Of a stretch of 10,346 nucleotides of DNA, positions 1 to 6,000 are shown in pieces (the first letter of the stretch is position 1; the number at the start of each line of letters is the position of its first letter). The stretch is from an uncultured cyanobacterium (GTDB lineage Bacteria > Cyanobacteriota > Cyanobacteriia > PCC-6307 > Cyanobiaceae). The notes under the pieces are model-generated. The model was not told where the DNA came from, searched no databases, and was given only the letters and a program-made list of their open reading frames with translations. A program made the translations under genes and the position numbers. The stretch spans positions 1 to 10,346 of the forward strand of contig CAIKWV010000583.1 in the NCBI GenBank assembly GCA_903831165.1, in the 5' to 3' direction.

Positions 1-921
1 CCGCAACACCCGCGCCTGTTCGCCCCATTTGAGATTGGTCTGGAAGCCCACCAGGTTCCAGAGGCGGCCGTCCTTGTCCTCCTGGCGCAGTTGCACCACG
101 GCATAGGCGCGCTTGGCGCGGCGCACGTCGCGGTCGTTGACATCACCCCAGCGGGGATCCCCGAGGCCGATCGGCTTGAGCGGGCCGTAGCGCATCGTGT
201 CTTCGCCGCGACGGGCCAGCTCCTCGATCGGTAAGCAGCCCTCGAAGAAGCTGGCGCTTTCTTTCTCGAAGTCCTTGAGTTCGGCCTGTTCGGCCTGCAG
301 CAAGGCCTCCCGGAAGGCCAGGAACTGCTCCCGGTCCATCGGGCAGTTGATGTAGTCGGCGTCGCCCTTGTCGTAGCGGCTGGCCCGGAAGGCCCGCGAG
401 AGGTCGATGCTCTCGCCGGAGACGATCGGACTGGCGGCATCGAAGAAGTGACAGTCGCCCAGGCCGGTGAAGGCGCGCAGGTCTTCGGCCAGGCTGTCGC
501 TGGTCAAAGGGCCTGTGGCCAGCACGGCAATCTGATCGGCCTCAGGCAGCTGCAGCTGTTCGCGTCGCTCAATCGTGACCAGGGGATGGGACGCCAGCAG
601 GGCCGTCAGGGCGGCGCTGTACCGGCCCCGGTCCACCGCCAAGGCTCCACCGGCCGGCACCGCATGGATATCAGCCGTTCGGATCACCACAGACCCCAGG
701 CGCCTCAGTTCTTCCTGCAACAGGCCCGCGGCCCGATCGGCCGAGAGGGCACCGAAGCTATTGCTGCACACCAATTCAGCGAACTCGGCGCTGTGATGGG
801 CCGGGGAGCGCCGCACAGGGCGCATCTCGACCAGCCGGACAGCCAAGCCAGCAGAGGCGATCTGCCAGGCCGCTTCGGTGCCCGCCAGACCGGCGCCGAT
901 GACCAGGAGCTCAGCGGTCAC
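1..921 (-). CDS. trmFO: TrmFO, folate/FAD-dependent tRNA (uracil-54-C5)-methyltransferase, N-terminal 307 residues (3' end outside window)
   Basis: The protein methylates U54 in the T-loop of tRNAs in the cytoplasm, using methylenetetrahydrofolate as carbon donor and FAD as cofactor. The visible 307 residues open with a dinucleotide-binding GAGLAGTEA loop (residues 9-17) and a VEMRP segment at 31-35. They also carry CSNSFGA (52-58), the [13 protein letters not shown] block (183-195) and [17 protein letters not shown] (226-242); C229 aligns with the family's catalytic cysteine. The visible part ends in the [13 protein letters not shown] block (290-302), typical of the family. The start is taken as GTG at 919-921, directly before the FAD motif; an ATG just upstream (927-925) is out of frame. 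The gene lies 56 nt downstream of psbY on the same strand, so co-transcription is possible. The reading frame is intact up to the window edge, and the identification is firm from several independent family motifs. Confidence 0.95.
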   Translation of the reverse strand, partial: MTAELLVIGAGLAGTEAAWQIASAGLAVRLVEMRPVRRSPAHHSAEFAELVCSNSFGALSADRAAGLLQEELRRLGSVVIRTADIHAVPAGGALAVDRGRYSAALTALLASHPLVTIERREQLQLPEADQIAVLATGPLTSDSLAEDLRAFTGLGDCHFFDAASPIVSGESIDLSRAFRASRYDKGDADYINCPMDREQFLAFREALLQAEQAELKDFEKESASFFEGCLPIEELARRGEDTMRYGPLKPIGLGDPRWGDVNDRDVRRAKRAYAVVQLRQEDKDGRLWNLVGFQTNLKWGEQARVLR

Positions 922-977
922 CGGGCATCAGCGAAGCGGACAAGGTCTGGGAACCAAGGGGAAACAGGCGGACGGAA

Positions 978-1100
978 TCAGGCCCGGGCGCGCTTGAGCA
1001 TCAGCTGCAGCTGGCCGACGGCGGCCCGACCGATGTTGAAGCCAGCCCAGCCCACAGCCAGGAGGATCGGGGCAGCGACCAGGATCAGCCGAAGGTCCAT
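978..1100 (-). CDS. psbY: Photosystem II protein PsbY
   Basis: This 40-residue protein is a small single-span subunit at the periphery of photosystem II in the thylakoid membrane, near cytochrome b559. The translation starts [18 protein letters not shown], has one hydrophobic helix at about residues 4-20, then the conserved [12 protein letters not shown] stretch and a basic tail (KRARA). Length and sequence pattern match cyanobacterial PsbY. The frame is open further upstream to 1202, but the family begins at the ATG at 1100; the 34 extra codons are proline- and arginine-rich and overlap the end of the gamma-carbonic-anhydrase gene. No strong Shine-Dalgarno sequence is visible, which is common in cyanobacteria. 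It sits between the carbonic-anhydrase-like gene (34 nt upstream) and trmFO. It is also the best evidence in the window for an oxygenic phototroph. Confidence 0.93.
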   Translation of the reverse strand: MDLRLILVAAPILLAVGWAGFNIGRAAVGQLQLMLKRARA

Positions 1101-1134
1101 GGGGACTGGGGGGAGAAAAGGGAGTGAGCGGATC

Positions 1135-1677
1135 TTAGGGGAATCCCGGCGTGTTGCTCCGGCCGGCATGGGCCATGGCCAGGCGTCTGTAATGGCGGGC
1201 ATGGTCGTGTTGTGCCTGCACCGCCTCGGGGCTCAGTTCCCGTTTCAGCTGGGCCGGGGCCCCCATCACCAGGCTGGCGGGCGGCACATCCCGGGTCACC
1301 ACCGAGCCGGCGGCCACCAGGGAGCCGGCGCCGACGGTGACGCCGTTGAGCACGATGGCGCCGATGCCGATCAGGCAGCCATCCTCGATCGTGGCCCCAT
1401 GGATCACGGCCCGGTGGCCGATGGTCACGAGGGCGCCGATGCACACCGGTTGGCCCGGATCGCCATGCAGGATCGCGCCGTCCTGCACGTTGCTGCACTC
1501 GCCGATCAGGATCGGACAGACATCGCCCCGGGCCACCGCCGTCGGCCAGAGGCTCGATCCGGCCGCCATGCGCACGTCACCGATCAACACGGCCGAATCG
1601 GCCACCCAGGCCTCGGCATCGACCTGGGGATCAGGCCAGGGGGCGTCGGACACGGAACCAGCAGCGGCTGCGACCAT
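1135..1677 (-). CDS. Gamma-class carbonic anhydrase-like protein (left-handed beta-helix, YrdA/PaaY/CcmM-N relatives)
   Basis: This 180-residue protein belongs to the gamma carbonic anhydrase-like hexapeptide-repeat family, which forms trimeric left-handed beta-helices with zinc sites at the subunit interfaces. Using the ATG at 1677 as residue 1, the sequence shows the ARGD motif (R50, D52), NVQDG (N63, Q65), ILHGD (H71) and IGHRAVIHG (H88, H93). Those three histidines are the expected metal ligands. Hexapeptide turns ([37 protein letters not shown]) run through the middle, and the C-terminal [11 protein letters not shown] segment is also typical. A TTG two codons upstream (1683) is an alternative start. 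All zinc ligands are present, so activity is possible, but many family members have no demonstrated anhydrase activity or act on other substrates. It lacks the RuBisCO-like repeats of CcmM and is too short to be the carboxysome protein. It lies upstream of psbY on the same strand. Confidence 0.9.
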   Translation of the reverse strand: MVAAAAGSVSDAPWPDPQVDAEAWVADSAVLIGDVRMAAGSSLWPTAVARGDVCPILIGECSNVQDGAILHGDPGQPVCIGALVTIGHRAVIHGATIEDGCLIGIGAIVLNGVTVGAGSLVAAGSVVTRDVPPASLVMGAPAQLKRELSPEAVQAQHDHARHYRRLAMAHAGRSNTPGFP

Positions 1678-1847
1678 TCTCAATCGGCCCGGACGCCCAC
1701 GGCTGCGGCGGGCATGGCTGTCAGGGGCCGCTCAGGTCCCTTGCCGAAGGGGCATGGCCGGGTGATACGTTCACTGGGTGCTTGTTGCTGGGCAGCCCTC
1801 TGGGGCGACAACAACGGCGCAGCCCCACTCTCGGGGCCCCATCCAAC

Positions 1848-1919
1848 GGGTCGCTAGCTCAGCGGTAGAGCACTCGGCTTTTAACCGATTGGTCCTGAGT
1901 TCGAATCTCAGGCGACCCA
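1848..1919 (+). tRNA. tRNA-Lys (anticodon TTT)
   Basis: A 72-nt cloverleaf can be drawn by eye. The acceptor stem is GGGTCGC (1848-1854) with GCGACCC (1912-1918), and the discriminator base is A. The D-arm is GCTCAGCGGTAGAGC and the anticodon loop is CTTTTAA with anticodon TTT. The T-arm is CCTGAGTTCGAATCTCAGG. The outermost anticodon-stem pair appears mismatched (C/T). CCA is not encoded. The gene lies at the junction between core genes and an integrase remnant, as expected for a tRNA used as an integration target. I found no second copy of its 3' end in the window that would mark the other end of an element. Confidence 0.95.
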
Positions 1920-2166
1920 TTTTCTGAAACGCCTTGGAACGACTGCCTAATCGCTTGCAGGGCAAGGGATTTGGGGGTGTTGGCGCCCTCCCCCTAACGC
2001 GGAAGAAGTTCGGGAAGGGTCGCCGAATTGCGCAGCTGGGTCATTGGATTCGGCCTATGTCCCAAGCGGAAATTTTCGGTTGATGACATCAAGAATCCAG
2101 CAGGCGGATTTCAGAACCCTCCTCACCGTTACTGATCCGATGTCAACTCCCCTATCCCCTCTGTAG
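1920..2166. other. Gene-free spacer between tRNA-Lys and the integrase remnant
   Basis: No convincing gene is seen here. A GC-rich imperfect inverted repeat at 1973-1994 (GGGGG and CCCCC arms around GGCGCC) lies about 55 nt after the tRNA. It could fold in RNA but has no following T-run. The lost 5' half of the neighbouring integrase is not recognisable in the plus-strand frame I read, which meets a stop at 2164-2166. Confidence 0.4.
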
Positions 2167-2670
2167 CGCTCGAACGGGATTCTGCGGGCCTTCGGGGCCC
2201 CGTTGCGCCTGCACCGCCGCAGCCGCTGGGTGACGCTCGACGAGATCCTCCCCAATTGCAAGCCGACGTTCGTCAAGGAGGGCGGCCAGCCGTTTGATCC
2301 GCAGCAGGACCAGGTGAAGCGCTGCGACAACAACGAGCGCCTCGGGGCGGTCTGTTGCCACAAGCTGCGCAGCAGCGACGCCAAGGCCGAGTTCGAGCTG
2401 CAGCACAAGCTCTACGCCTGGGTGGAGCGCGCATCCGCGGACGGAAAAAAGAAGGTCCAGAAATGCAAGGAGCGCTGCGTTCCCTACGACCTGCGCCACG
2501 CCTACGCCATTCGCGCCCGTGAAACCACCAGCTGGAGCTACGCCGATGTGGCAGCGGTGATGGGCCACAGCCCGGAGGTGCACCGCCGCACCTACCTCAG
2601 CGAGATCAGCGGCGAACAGACCAAAGCGGCCGTCGTCCGCCGCCTGCTGGGCAACGAACAGGTCGCCTGA
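2167..2670 (+). pseudogene. Tyrosine recombinase (phage-type integrase), C-terminal catalytic remnant
   Basis: The frame is open from just after the stop at 2164-2166 to TGA at 2668-2670. The only early candidate start is a TTG at 2203, giving 155 residues. With that numbering, the C-terminal part carries VPYDLRHAYAIRA (R98, with Y95 where His or Lys is usual), then VMGHSPEVHRRTYL with H122 and the probable nucleophile Y131. These are the second arginine, histidine and tyrosine boxes of tyrosine recombinases. The N-terminal DNA-binding domain and the box with the first catalytic arginine are missing, since complete enzymes are typically 300-400 residues. I therefore read it as a 5'-truncated, inactive remnant. 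Its place about 250 nt from tRNA-Lys fits an element that integrated at that tRNA and then decayed. A small intact protein made from this frame cannot be excluded but would lack the full active site. Confidence 0.8.
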
Positions 2671-2696
2671 GGGGGGGCAAAGGCCCCGGGTGCTGG

Positions 2697-2724
2697 GGGG
2701 TGAGGGGGAATATTCCGTCACCCC
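2697..2724. repeat. Inverted repeat between convergent genes, possible bidirectional terminator
   Basis: The arms GGGGTGA (2697-2703) and TCACCCC (2718-2724) are perfect complements. They enclose a second, self-complementary 10-mer, GGAATATTCC (2707-2716). It lies in the short gap between the plus-strand integrase remnant (ends 2670) and the minus-strand small gene (ends 2731). A transcription-ending role for both is plausible by position, but there is no clear T-run on either side. Confidence 0.4.
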
Positions 2725-2730
2725 TCGACT

Positions 2731-2937
2731 TCAACTCTGTTGATCCCCCCGCCCCTCCGGCAGGTGCCTCGCCGACACATACCGATTGCGATTGCCGGAT
2801 CGATTGAGGTTGAGGTTCGCCCTGTGGATCTCCGCCTCAGTGGCGCGGGTGGCGTAGAGGGCGGTGCCGGTGTCGCGATGGAGGAGCACGTAATCCCCAG
2901 TTGGCTCACTGCCTTGAACGGGGGAAGACTCCGCCAC
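2731..2937 (-). CDS. Small protein of unknown function, third gene of the helix-turn-helix operon
   Basis: I do not recognise this 68-residue protein. It begins at a GTG (2937-2935) inside the 3' end of the upstream helix-turn-helix gene, overlapping it by 32 nt in another frame. The frame stays open far upstream (to 3147), but that part is a proline/arginine-rich shadow of the neighbouring gene. The protein-like section starts at about residue 14: GDYVLLHRDTGTALYATRAT, followed by a polar stretch (EAEIHRANLNLNRSG) and a basic end. It looks like a compact, soluble two- to three-strand domain with a helix. No membrane span or signal peptide is seen. The start codon is uncertain, since a GAGG lies about 14 nt upstream rather than at the ideal distance. 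Its position at the end of a tightly packed minus-strand run suggests co-expression with the two DNA-binding proteins. Confidence 0.5.
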   Translation of the reverse strand: MAESSPVQGSEPTGDYVLLHRDTGTALYATRATEAEIHRANLNLNRSGNRNRYVSARHLPEGRGDQQS

Positions 2938-3166
2938 GGCGCCGCAACGGCCTCGGATGCTCGCCAGCAAAGCGGTACAGCGCAGCTGGTACCAGCAGAT
3001 CAGAGCGGGGCGCCGCCGGGTTCTTCTTGACCCAGTGATGGCCATGGCGCAGCAACTTCTGCCGCCGCCAGCGGCCCAGGGTGGAGCGGCTGATCGGGAG
3101 GCTGCGGCAGAGGGCGGGGGGTTCCACCCAGGAGGGGCCCTGGGCATCGAGCTCGTGATCGTTCAT
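2906..3166 (-). CDS. Helix-turn-helix DNA-binding protein, excisionase-like (second tandem paralogue)
   Basis: This 86-residue protein is probably a small DNA-binding regulator or recombination directionality factor. Residues 13-65 resemble a winged-helix/excisionase fold: WVEPPALCRSLPISRSTLGR includes the recognition helix, followed by KLLRHGHHWVKKNP and RSDLL. It is clearly related to the adjacent gene; ISRSTL, LL..G.H.V.KNP and RSDLL occur in both in the same order and spacing. Its ATG (3166-3164) overlaps the TGA of the upstream gene in an ATGA junction, which points to translational coupling. The C-terminus is basic (PRPLRRRGG). The order tRNA, integrase, then small helix-turn-helix genes matches integrated elements, where such proteins often steer excision. 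The DNA-binding call is fairly secure; the excisionase role is inference. Confidence 0.7.
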   Translation of the reverse strand: MNDHELDAQGPSWVEPPALCRSLPISRSTLGRWRRQKLLRHGHHWVKKNPAAPRSDLLVPAALYRFAGEHPRPLRRRGGVFPRSRQ

Positions 3167-3363
3167 GGCTGCCTCCCGAGCGCCAGTTCACAGCGATGCA
3201 GGTGCCAGAGCAGGTCAGAGCGGCGGCAGCCGGGGTTCTTGGGCACCAGATGGCGGCCGGGCTTGAGCAGACCGCTGCGCTTGAGCGCAAACAGCGTGGA
3301 GCGGCTGATCGCCAGCTGGGCGCAGAGCTCCTCAGTGGTGAGCCAGGGGTTTGAGGGGGACAT
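3163..3363 (-). CDS. Helix-turn-helix DNA-binding protein, excisionase-like (first tandem paralogue)
   Basis: This 66-residue protein reads WLTTEELCAQLAISRSTLFA near its start (residues 7-26), a MerR/excisionase-type helix-turn-helix in which ISRSTL is the start of the recognition helix. It continues with RSGLLKPGRHLVPKNPG, which fits the wing, and RSDLLWHLHRCELAL as a closing helix. ATG at 3363 is the only sensible start; no good Shine-Dalgarno sequence precedes it. It is the first gene of a three-gene minus-strand run with overlapping junctions. It may bind DNA at the element's own ends or promoter, acting as an excisionase or repressor. The family assignment is by motif, and the specific role is inferred from the integrase remnant nearby. 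Confidence 0.75.
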   Translation of the reverse strand: MSPSNPWLTTEELCAQLAISRSTLFALKRSGLLKPGRHLVPKNPGCRRSDLLWHLHRCELALGRQP

Positions 3364-3744
3364 GGCAGCAGGGGCTGCCGGGGTGGAGGCAGAGGGGGCT
3401 ACCCAGGGGGGGCAGACCTATACCCGTGCGATCCATGGAGGGTCTGTGGGGTAAGCAAGCCCTGCCGATGACTTGGAACGCGGGGTACAGGTGGTTCTCG
3501 GACCCGTGAACCACGTTGTCGGTGGCCAGCATGAGCGGCTGAGGCTAGTCTTGGAAAGGGTTTTCAACCAAGGCCAGGATGGTGCTGGCTTGGTTCTCGG
3601 AAAGGAAGAGCCAGGAGCGGGTGGATCGCGGAACCTGCCAATAAAGAGTTAGCCGAATACCTGTCGTAGAAGCTGAGCCAGGCAACTGGGGATGGCGCTT
3701 ATGCCCTGTGTTGTTGCTACGGTAGAGGCAGTGGTGGATAGGAC
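3364..3744. other. Gene-free region between divergent units (helix-turn-helix operon and hicBA)
   Basis: No convincing gene is seen in these 381 nt. The region must hold the promoters of both the minus-strand operon and plus-strand hicBA, but no clear consensus boxes stand out. It contains a strong hairpin at 3566-3595 and a lone GTTAG at 3648-3652, the same pentamer that ends both attC-like palindromes further right. Confidence 0.4.
3566..3595. repeat. Hairpin-forming inverted repeat with one bulged G
   Basis: The left arm AACCAAG-G-CCAG (3566-3577) pairs with CTGGCTTGGTT (3585-3595) around a 7-nt loop, giving 11 base pairs with a single unpaired G. There is no T-run after it, so it is not a standard intrinsic terminator. 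It lies about 150 nt before hicB and could be a protein-binding site or a mobile-element relic. Confidence 0.5.
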
Positions 3745-3954
3745 ATGAATTTCACATTGGAGTGCGAGCAAGAGGTTGATGGACGCTGGATCGCAGAGGT
3801 TCCTGAACTGCCTGGCGTTCTCTCTTATGGCGACTCGGCTGCAGATGCAATGTCAAAGGCTGAGATATTGGCTCTTCGTGTTATTGCCGACAGGCTTGAG
3901 AATGGCGACTCCGAGCCCGTGAGTATCAGCTTATCGCTCCCCATCAGCGCATGA
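3745..3954 (+). CDS. hicB: HicB-type antitoxin (type II toxin-antitoxin system)
   Basis: This 69-residue protein matches the partial RNase H-like fold of HicB antitoxins, which bind and neutralise the HicA ribonuclease. The pattern is typical: a strand with acidic residues (FTLECEQEVDGRWIAEVPEL), then PGVLSYGDSAADAMSKAEIL with the PG..SYG turn and the following helix, and a final strand (SEPVSISLSLPIS). No C-terminal ribbon-helix-helix or helix-turn-helix domain is present, so this is the minimal HicB form and self-repression by HicB alone is doubtful. Its TGA overlaps the ATG of hicA (ATGA), so the pair is translationally coupled, with antitoxin first. Together with hicA it forms the coding part of a possible integron-style cassette that ends in the palindrome at 4181-4266. 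Confidence 0.88.
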   Translation: MNFTLECEQEVDGRWIAEVPELPGVLSYGDSAADAMSKAEILALRVIADRLENGDSEPVSISLSLPISA

Positions 3955-4163
3955 GTCCCTGGCCCTCAGTAAAAGCCAAAAAGGTGCTGGCTGCTCTCCA
4001 GTCCATCGGATGGCATGTAAAGCGTCAGTCAGGCTCACACAAGACTCTTGCTCGCGATGGCTTTCCAGATTTTGTTTTTGCATTCCACGATGGTGAGGAG
4101 ATTGGCCCCAGAATGTTGGCTCGCGTTGCAAAGAACACCGGTCTACAGCCGAGTGACCTGTGA
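3951..4163 (+). CDS. hicA: HicA-type toxin, mRNA interferase
   Basis: HicA toxins are small double-stranded-RNA-binding-domain ribonucleases that cut mRNAs and stop growth when not held by HicB. This 70-residue protein has the expected layout: helix (KAKKVLAALQSIGWHVKRQ), the SGSHKTL motif with the catalytic His at residue 30, the strand PDFVFAFHDGEEI, and a final helix that starts RMLARVAKNTGL. The full domain is intact and length is normal for the family. It overlaps hicB by 4 nt. The order hicB-hicA is the reverse of the classical hicA-hicB arrangement of E. coli. Downstream, 17 nt after the stop codon, begins an 86-nt attC-like palindrome, consistent with carriage on a gene cassette. Identification is strong; activity is likely but not shown by sequence alone. 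Confidence 0.88.
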   Translation: MSPWPSVKAKKVLAALQSIGWHVKRQSGSHKTLARDGFPDFVFAFHDGEEIGPRMLARVAKNTGLQPSDL

Positions 4164-4180
4164 GAAGCGTGTGAAATCGG

Positions 4181-4266
4181 CTAACTCACCCCTTGAGTGG
4201 ACAGGCCGCCGACCTGTTCTCGTAAGGAGCGATAGCTTTTTGCCTGCCACTCAAGGGCAGCGTTAG
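4181..4266 (+). repeat. attC-like imperfect palindrome 1 (after hicBA)
   Basis: The element runs CTAAC (4181-4185), a 4-nt spacer, CCCTTGAGTGG (4190-4200), a single unpaired A (4201), CAGGC (4202-4206), a 35-nt loop, GCCTG (4242-4246), CCACTCAAGGG (4247-4257), a 4-nt spacer and GTTAG (4262-4266). Outer arms pair 5/5, inner arms 11/11 plus 5/5, with one extrahelical base. This matches the R-spacer-L box layout and the length range of integron attC sites, which end in the GTT core where the integron integrase cuts. The 7-nt R' box GTTAGTG only partly fits the GTTRRRY consensus. A nonautonomous transposon relic is the main alternative. Confidence 0.6.
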
Positions 4267-4307
4267 TGGACACACACACCATGCACTTCTAGGAAAGGAA
4301 TAGCCCC

Positions 4308-5864
4308 ATGACCCTGATCGCCATCAACATCCTCCTGGATCCAGATGCAGTCACCGTTGAGAGGGCACAGGCGACGAACACTCGCCTACGCACAGATTAT
4401 CCAGGCGGTTTCGCCCTCGATGCCAACCACGCGCCGCACATCACCCTCCTCCAGCGGTTTGTGCACACGGCGGACCTCGATGAGGTCGCGAAGGCCGTGG
4501 TCGACGTGCTGCGAACGGAGCAGTCGCTGCATTGGCAAAGCAAGGCGACTGGCTTGTATGACCTTGCCCACAAGAATCTCGCCTTGGTGGGAATCGTGAT
4601 CGAACCAACCCAGGATCTGATTCGACTGCAGCAACGGATGATCGACGCGATCGCCCCGTTCGCTGTGGAGAAGGGCACAGGCGAGGCCTTTGCGCCCCGG
4701 CCCGACGGCGGGGCGATCAGCCAGCCGACAGTGGACTATGTGAACAACTTTGTCGGACCTCGCACCGGCCAGAACTACCACCCTCATCTGACCGTGGGTA
4801 TTGGTACTCGCGGCTTCGTGGACGCTCTCAAGGCGGAGCCCTTCGAGGCCTTCAGCTTCCGGGCCGTATCCGTAAGCCTCTACCAGGTTGGGGATTACGG
4901 CGTCGCCCAGAACAAGCTCTATGACCTCTCCACCGTTGCCGATCCTCTTCCCTCCTGGAATGATGGCGCCGCTAAACGGGAGATCCTCGCCTTCATCGCC
5001 AGGGTGACAACGGCTGGATCCCCCGACTTCTTGCCACAGGCAGAACGCATCGCCGTGTTTGATAACGACGGCTGTCTCTGGCCGGAGAATCCGATGCCGT
5101 TTCAGGCAGCCTTTGCCATCGATGAACTTAACCGGCGCATCCTTGCTGAGCCCACGCTTGCTTCCGATCCAATGGTGCAAGCCGCCCTGGCCGGCGATCT
5201 TGCCAAACTCCTGGAAGGCGACCACTTCGATGGCCTGATGCAGATCCTGGCGCTCACCCATGCCGGGATGACGAGCGACGAGTTTCGTGACGCCGTGGAG
5301 GCCTGGCTCGCCTCGGCCAAACATCCGCGCTATGGCAGGCCCTATGACGAACTCACCTACCTACCGATGCAGGAACTGCTGAGCTATCTGCGGGCCAATG
5401 ACTTTAAAAACTTCATCGTTTCCGGTGGTGGCGTCGACTTCATGCGCGTCTGGGTGGAGCGTGTTTACGGCATCCCACCGGAGCAGGTTGTCGGCTCGAC
5501 AGCCCGGACCACCTTCGAGCTACGGGACAGCGGCCCAGTGCTCACAAAAACTCTCGACTACTTGTTCGTGAATGACAAGGCGGGCAAGCCAGTGGGGATT
5601 CATCAGTTCATCGGCCGGCGACCGATTATCTGTTGTGGAAATAGTGACGGCGACCACGCCATGTTGCAGTACACCACGATCAACAACCCGCGCCCTAGTT
5701 TCGGTCTGATCGTCCACCATACCGACGATGAACGTGAATATGCCTACGACGCCAACACGAAGAGCACCGGCAAGCTTGTCGAAGCCCTCCGGGAGGCCCC
5801 CACTCGCGGCTGGCTCGTTGTGGATATGAAGCAGGACTGGAATGCTCTCTTCCGTCCCGAGTAG
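4308..5864 (+). CDS. Fusion protein: 2H phosphoesterase (2'-5' RNA ligase/cyclic phosphodiesterase family) + HAD-superfamily phosphatase
   Basis: This 518-residue protein joins two phosphate-handling enzymes. Residues 1 to about 212 form a 2H phosphoesterase, with motifs HAPHITLLQRF (H44, T46) and HPHLTV (H160, T162). Enzymes of this class open 2',3'-cyclic or ADP-ribose cyclic phosphates, or act on 2'-5' bonds in RNA. Residues from about 222 to 518 form a HAD phosphatase: FDNDGCLW (D252 nucleophile, D254), VSGGGVDFMR (S372), NDKAGKP (K424 or K427) and CGNSDGD (D447). Between motifs I and II is a helical cap. Both active sites appear complete. There is no signal peptide or membrane span, so a cytoplasmic location is likely. 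The ATG at 4308 has an AGGAAAGGAA purine tract 8-17 nt upstream. A two-step reaction, cyclic phosphate opening and then removal of the phosphate, is a reasonable inference; the substrate is unknown. It lies between two attC-like palindromes. Confidence 0.85.
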   Translation: MTLIAINILLDPDAVTVERAQATNTRLRTDYPGGFALDANHAPHITLLQRFVHTADLDEVAKAVVDVLRTEQSLHWQSKATGLYDLAHKNLALVGIVIEPTQDLIRLQQRMIDAIAPFAVEKGTGEAFAPRPDGGAISQPTVDYVNNFVGPRTGQNYHPHLTVGIGTRGFVDALKAEPFEAFSFRAVSVSLYQVGDYGVAQNKLYDLSTVADPLPSWNDGAAKREILAFIARVTTAGSPDFLPQAERIAVFDNDGCLWPENPMPFQAAFAIDELNRRILAEPTLASDPMVQAALAGDLAKLLEGDHFDGLMQILALTHAGMTSDEFRDAVEAWLASAKHPRYGRPYDELTYLPMQELLSYLRANDFKNFIVSGGGVDFMRVWVERVYGIPPEQVVGSTARTTFELRDSGPVLTKTLDYLFVNDKAGKPVGIHQFIGRRPIICCGNSDGDHAMLQYTTINNPRPSFGLIVHHTDDEREYAYDANTKSTGKLVEALREAPTRGWLVVDMKQDWNALFRPE

Positions 5865-5900
5865 AGGTAATTCGTTAACGGCCAATGTTGGTTTTGCTAG

Positions 5901-5984
5901 CTAATAATCCCGCTGCGTGCGGACCGAACATTAGTTGTCGATCAGACCGAGAAGTTGTCTGAGGTGGGTGAGCGGGAACGTTAG
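5901..5984 (+). repeat. attC-like imperfect palindrome 2 (after the 2H-HAD fusion gene)
   Basis: CTAAT (5901-5905), spacer AAT, CCCGCT (5909-5914), a central region, AGCGGG (5971-5976), spacer AAC and GTTAG (5980-5984). Outer and inner arms pair with equal 3-nt spacers, and a separate hairpin TCAGAC/GTCTGA (5942-5947 and 5957-5962) sits in the centre. Length is 84 nt, against 86 for the first element, and both end CGTTAGT. The inner arm is shorter and one outer pair is G-T, so it is weaker than the first. A competing stem (AATGTT at 5884-5889 with AACATT at 5927-5932) partly overlaps it. Confidence 0.4.
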
Positions 5985-6000
5985 TCATCCCATCATCCCT

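Noticed and set aside
448..1857. Long plus-strand open frame (469 codons) across trmFO, psbY and the carbonic-anhydrase gene
   Set aside because: It is a shadow caused by high GC: composition is rich in Gly, Arg, His and Gln with no domain, and the opposite strand carries three recognisable genes over the same span.
4201..4217. Small ACAGG/CCTGT hairpin as an independent element
   Set aside because: It lies inside the larger palindrome at 4181-4266, and its left arm pairs there with GCCTG at 4242-4246; it is more simply a competing fold.
4386..5324. Minus-strand open frame of 312 codons opposite the 2H-HAD gene
   Set aside because: The plus-strand protein has two sets of catalytic motifs; the minus frame shows no recognisable domain and mirrors its codons.
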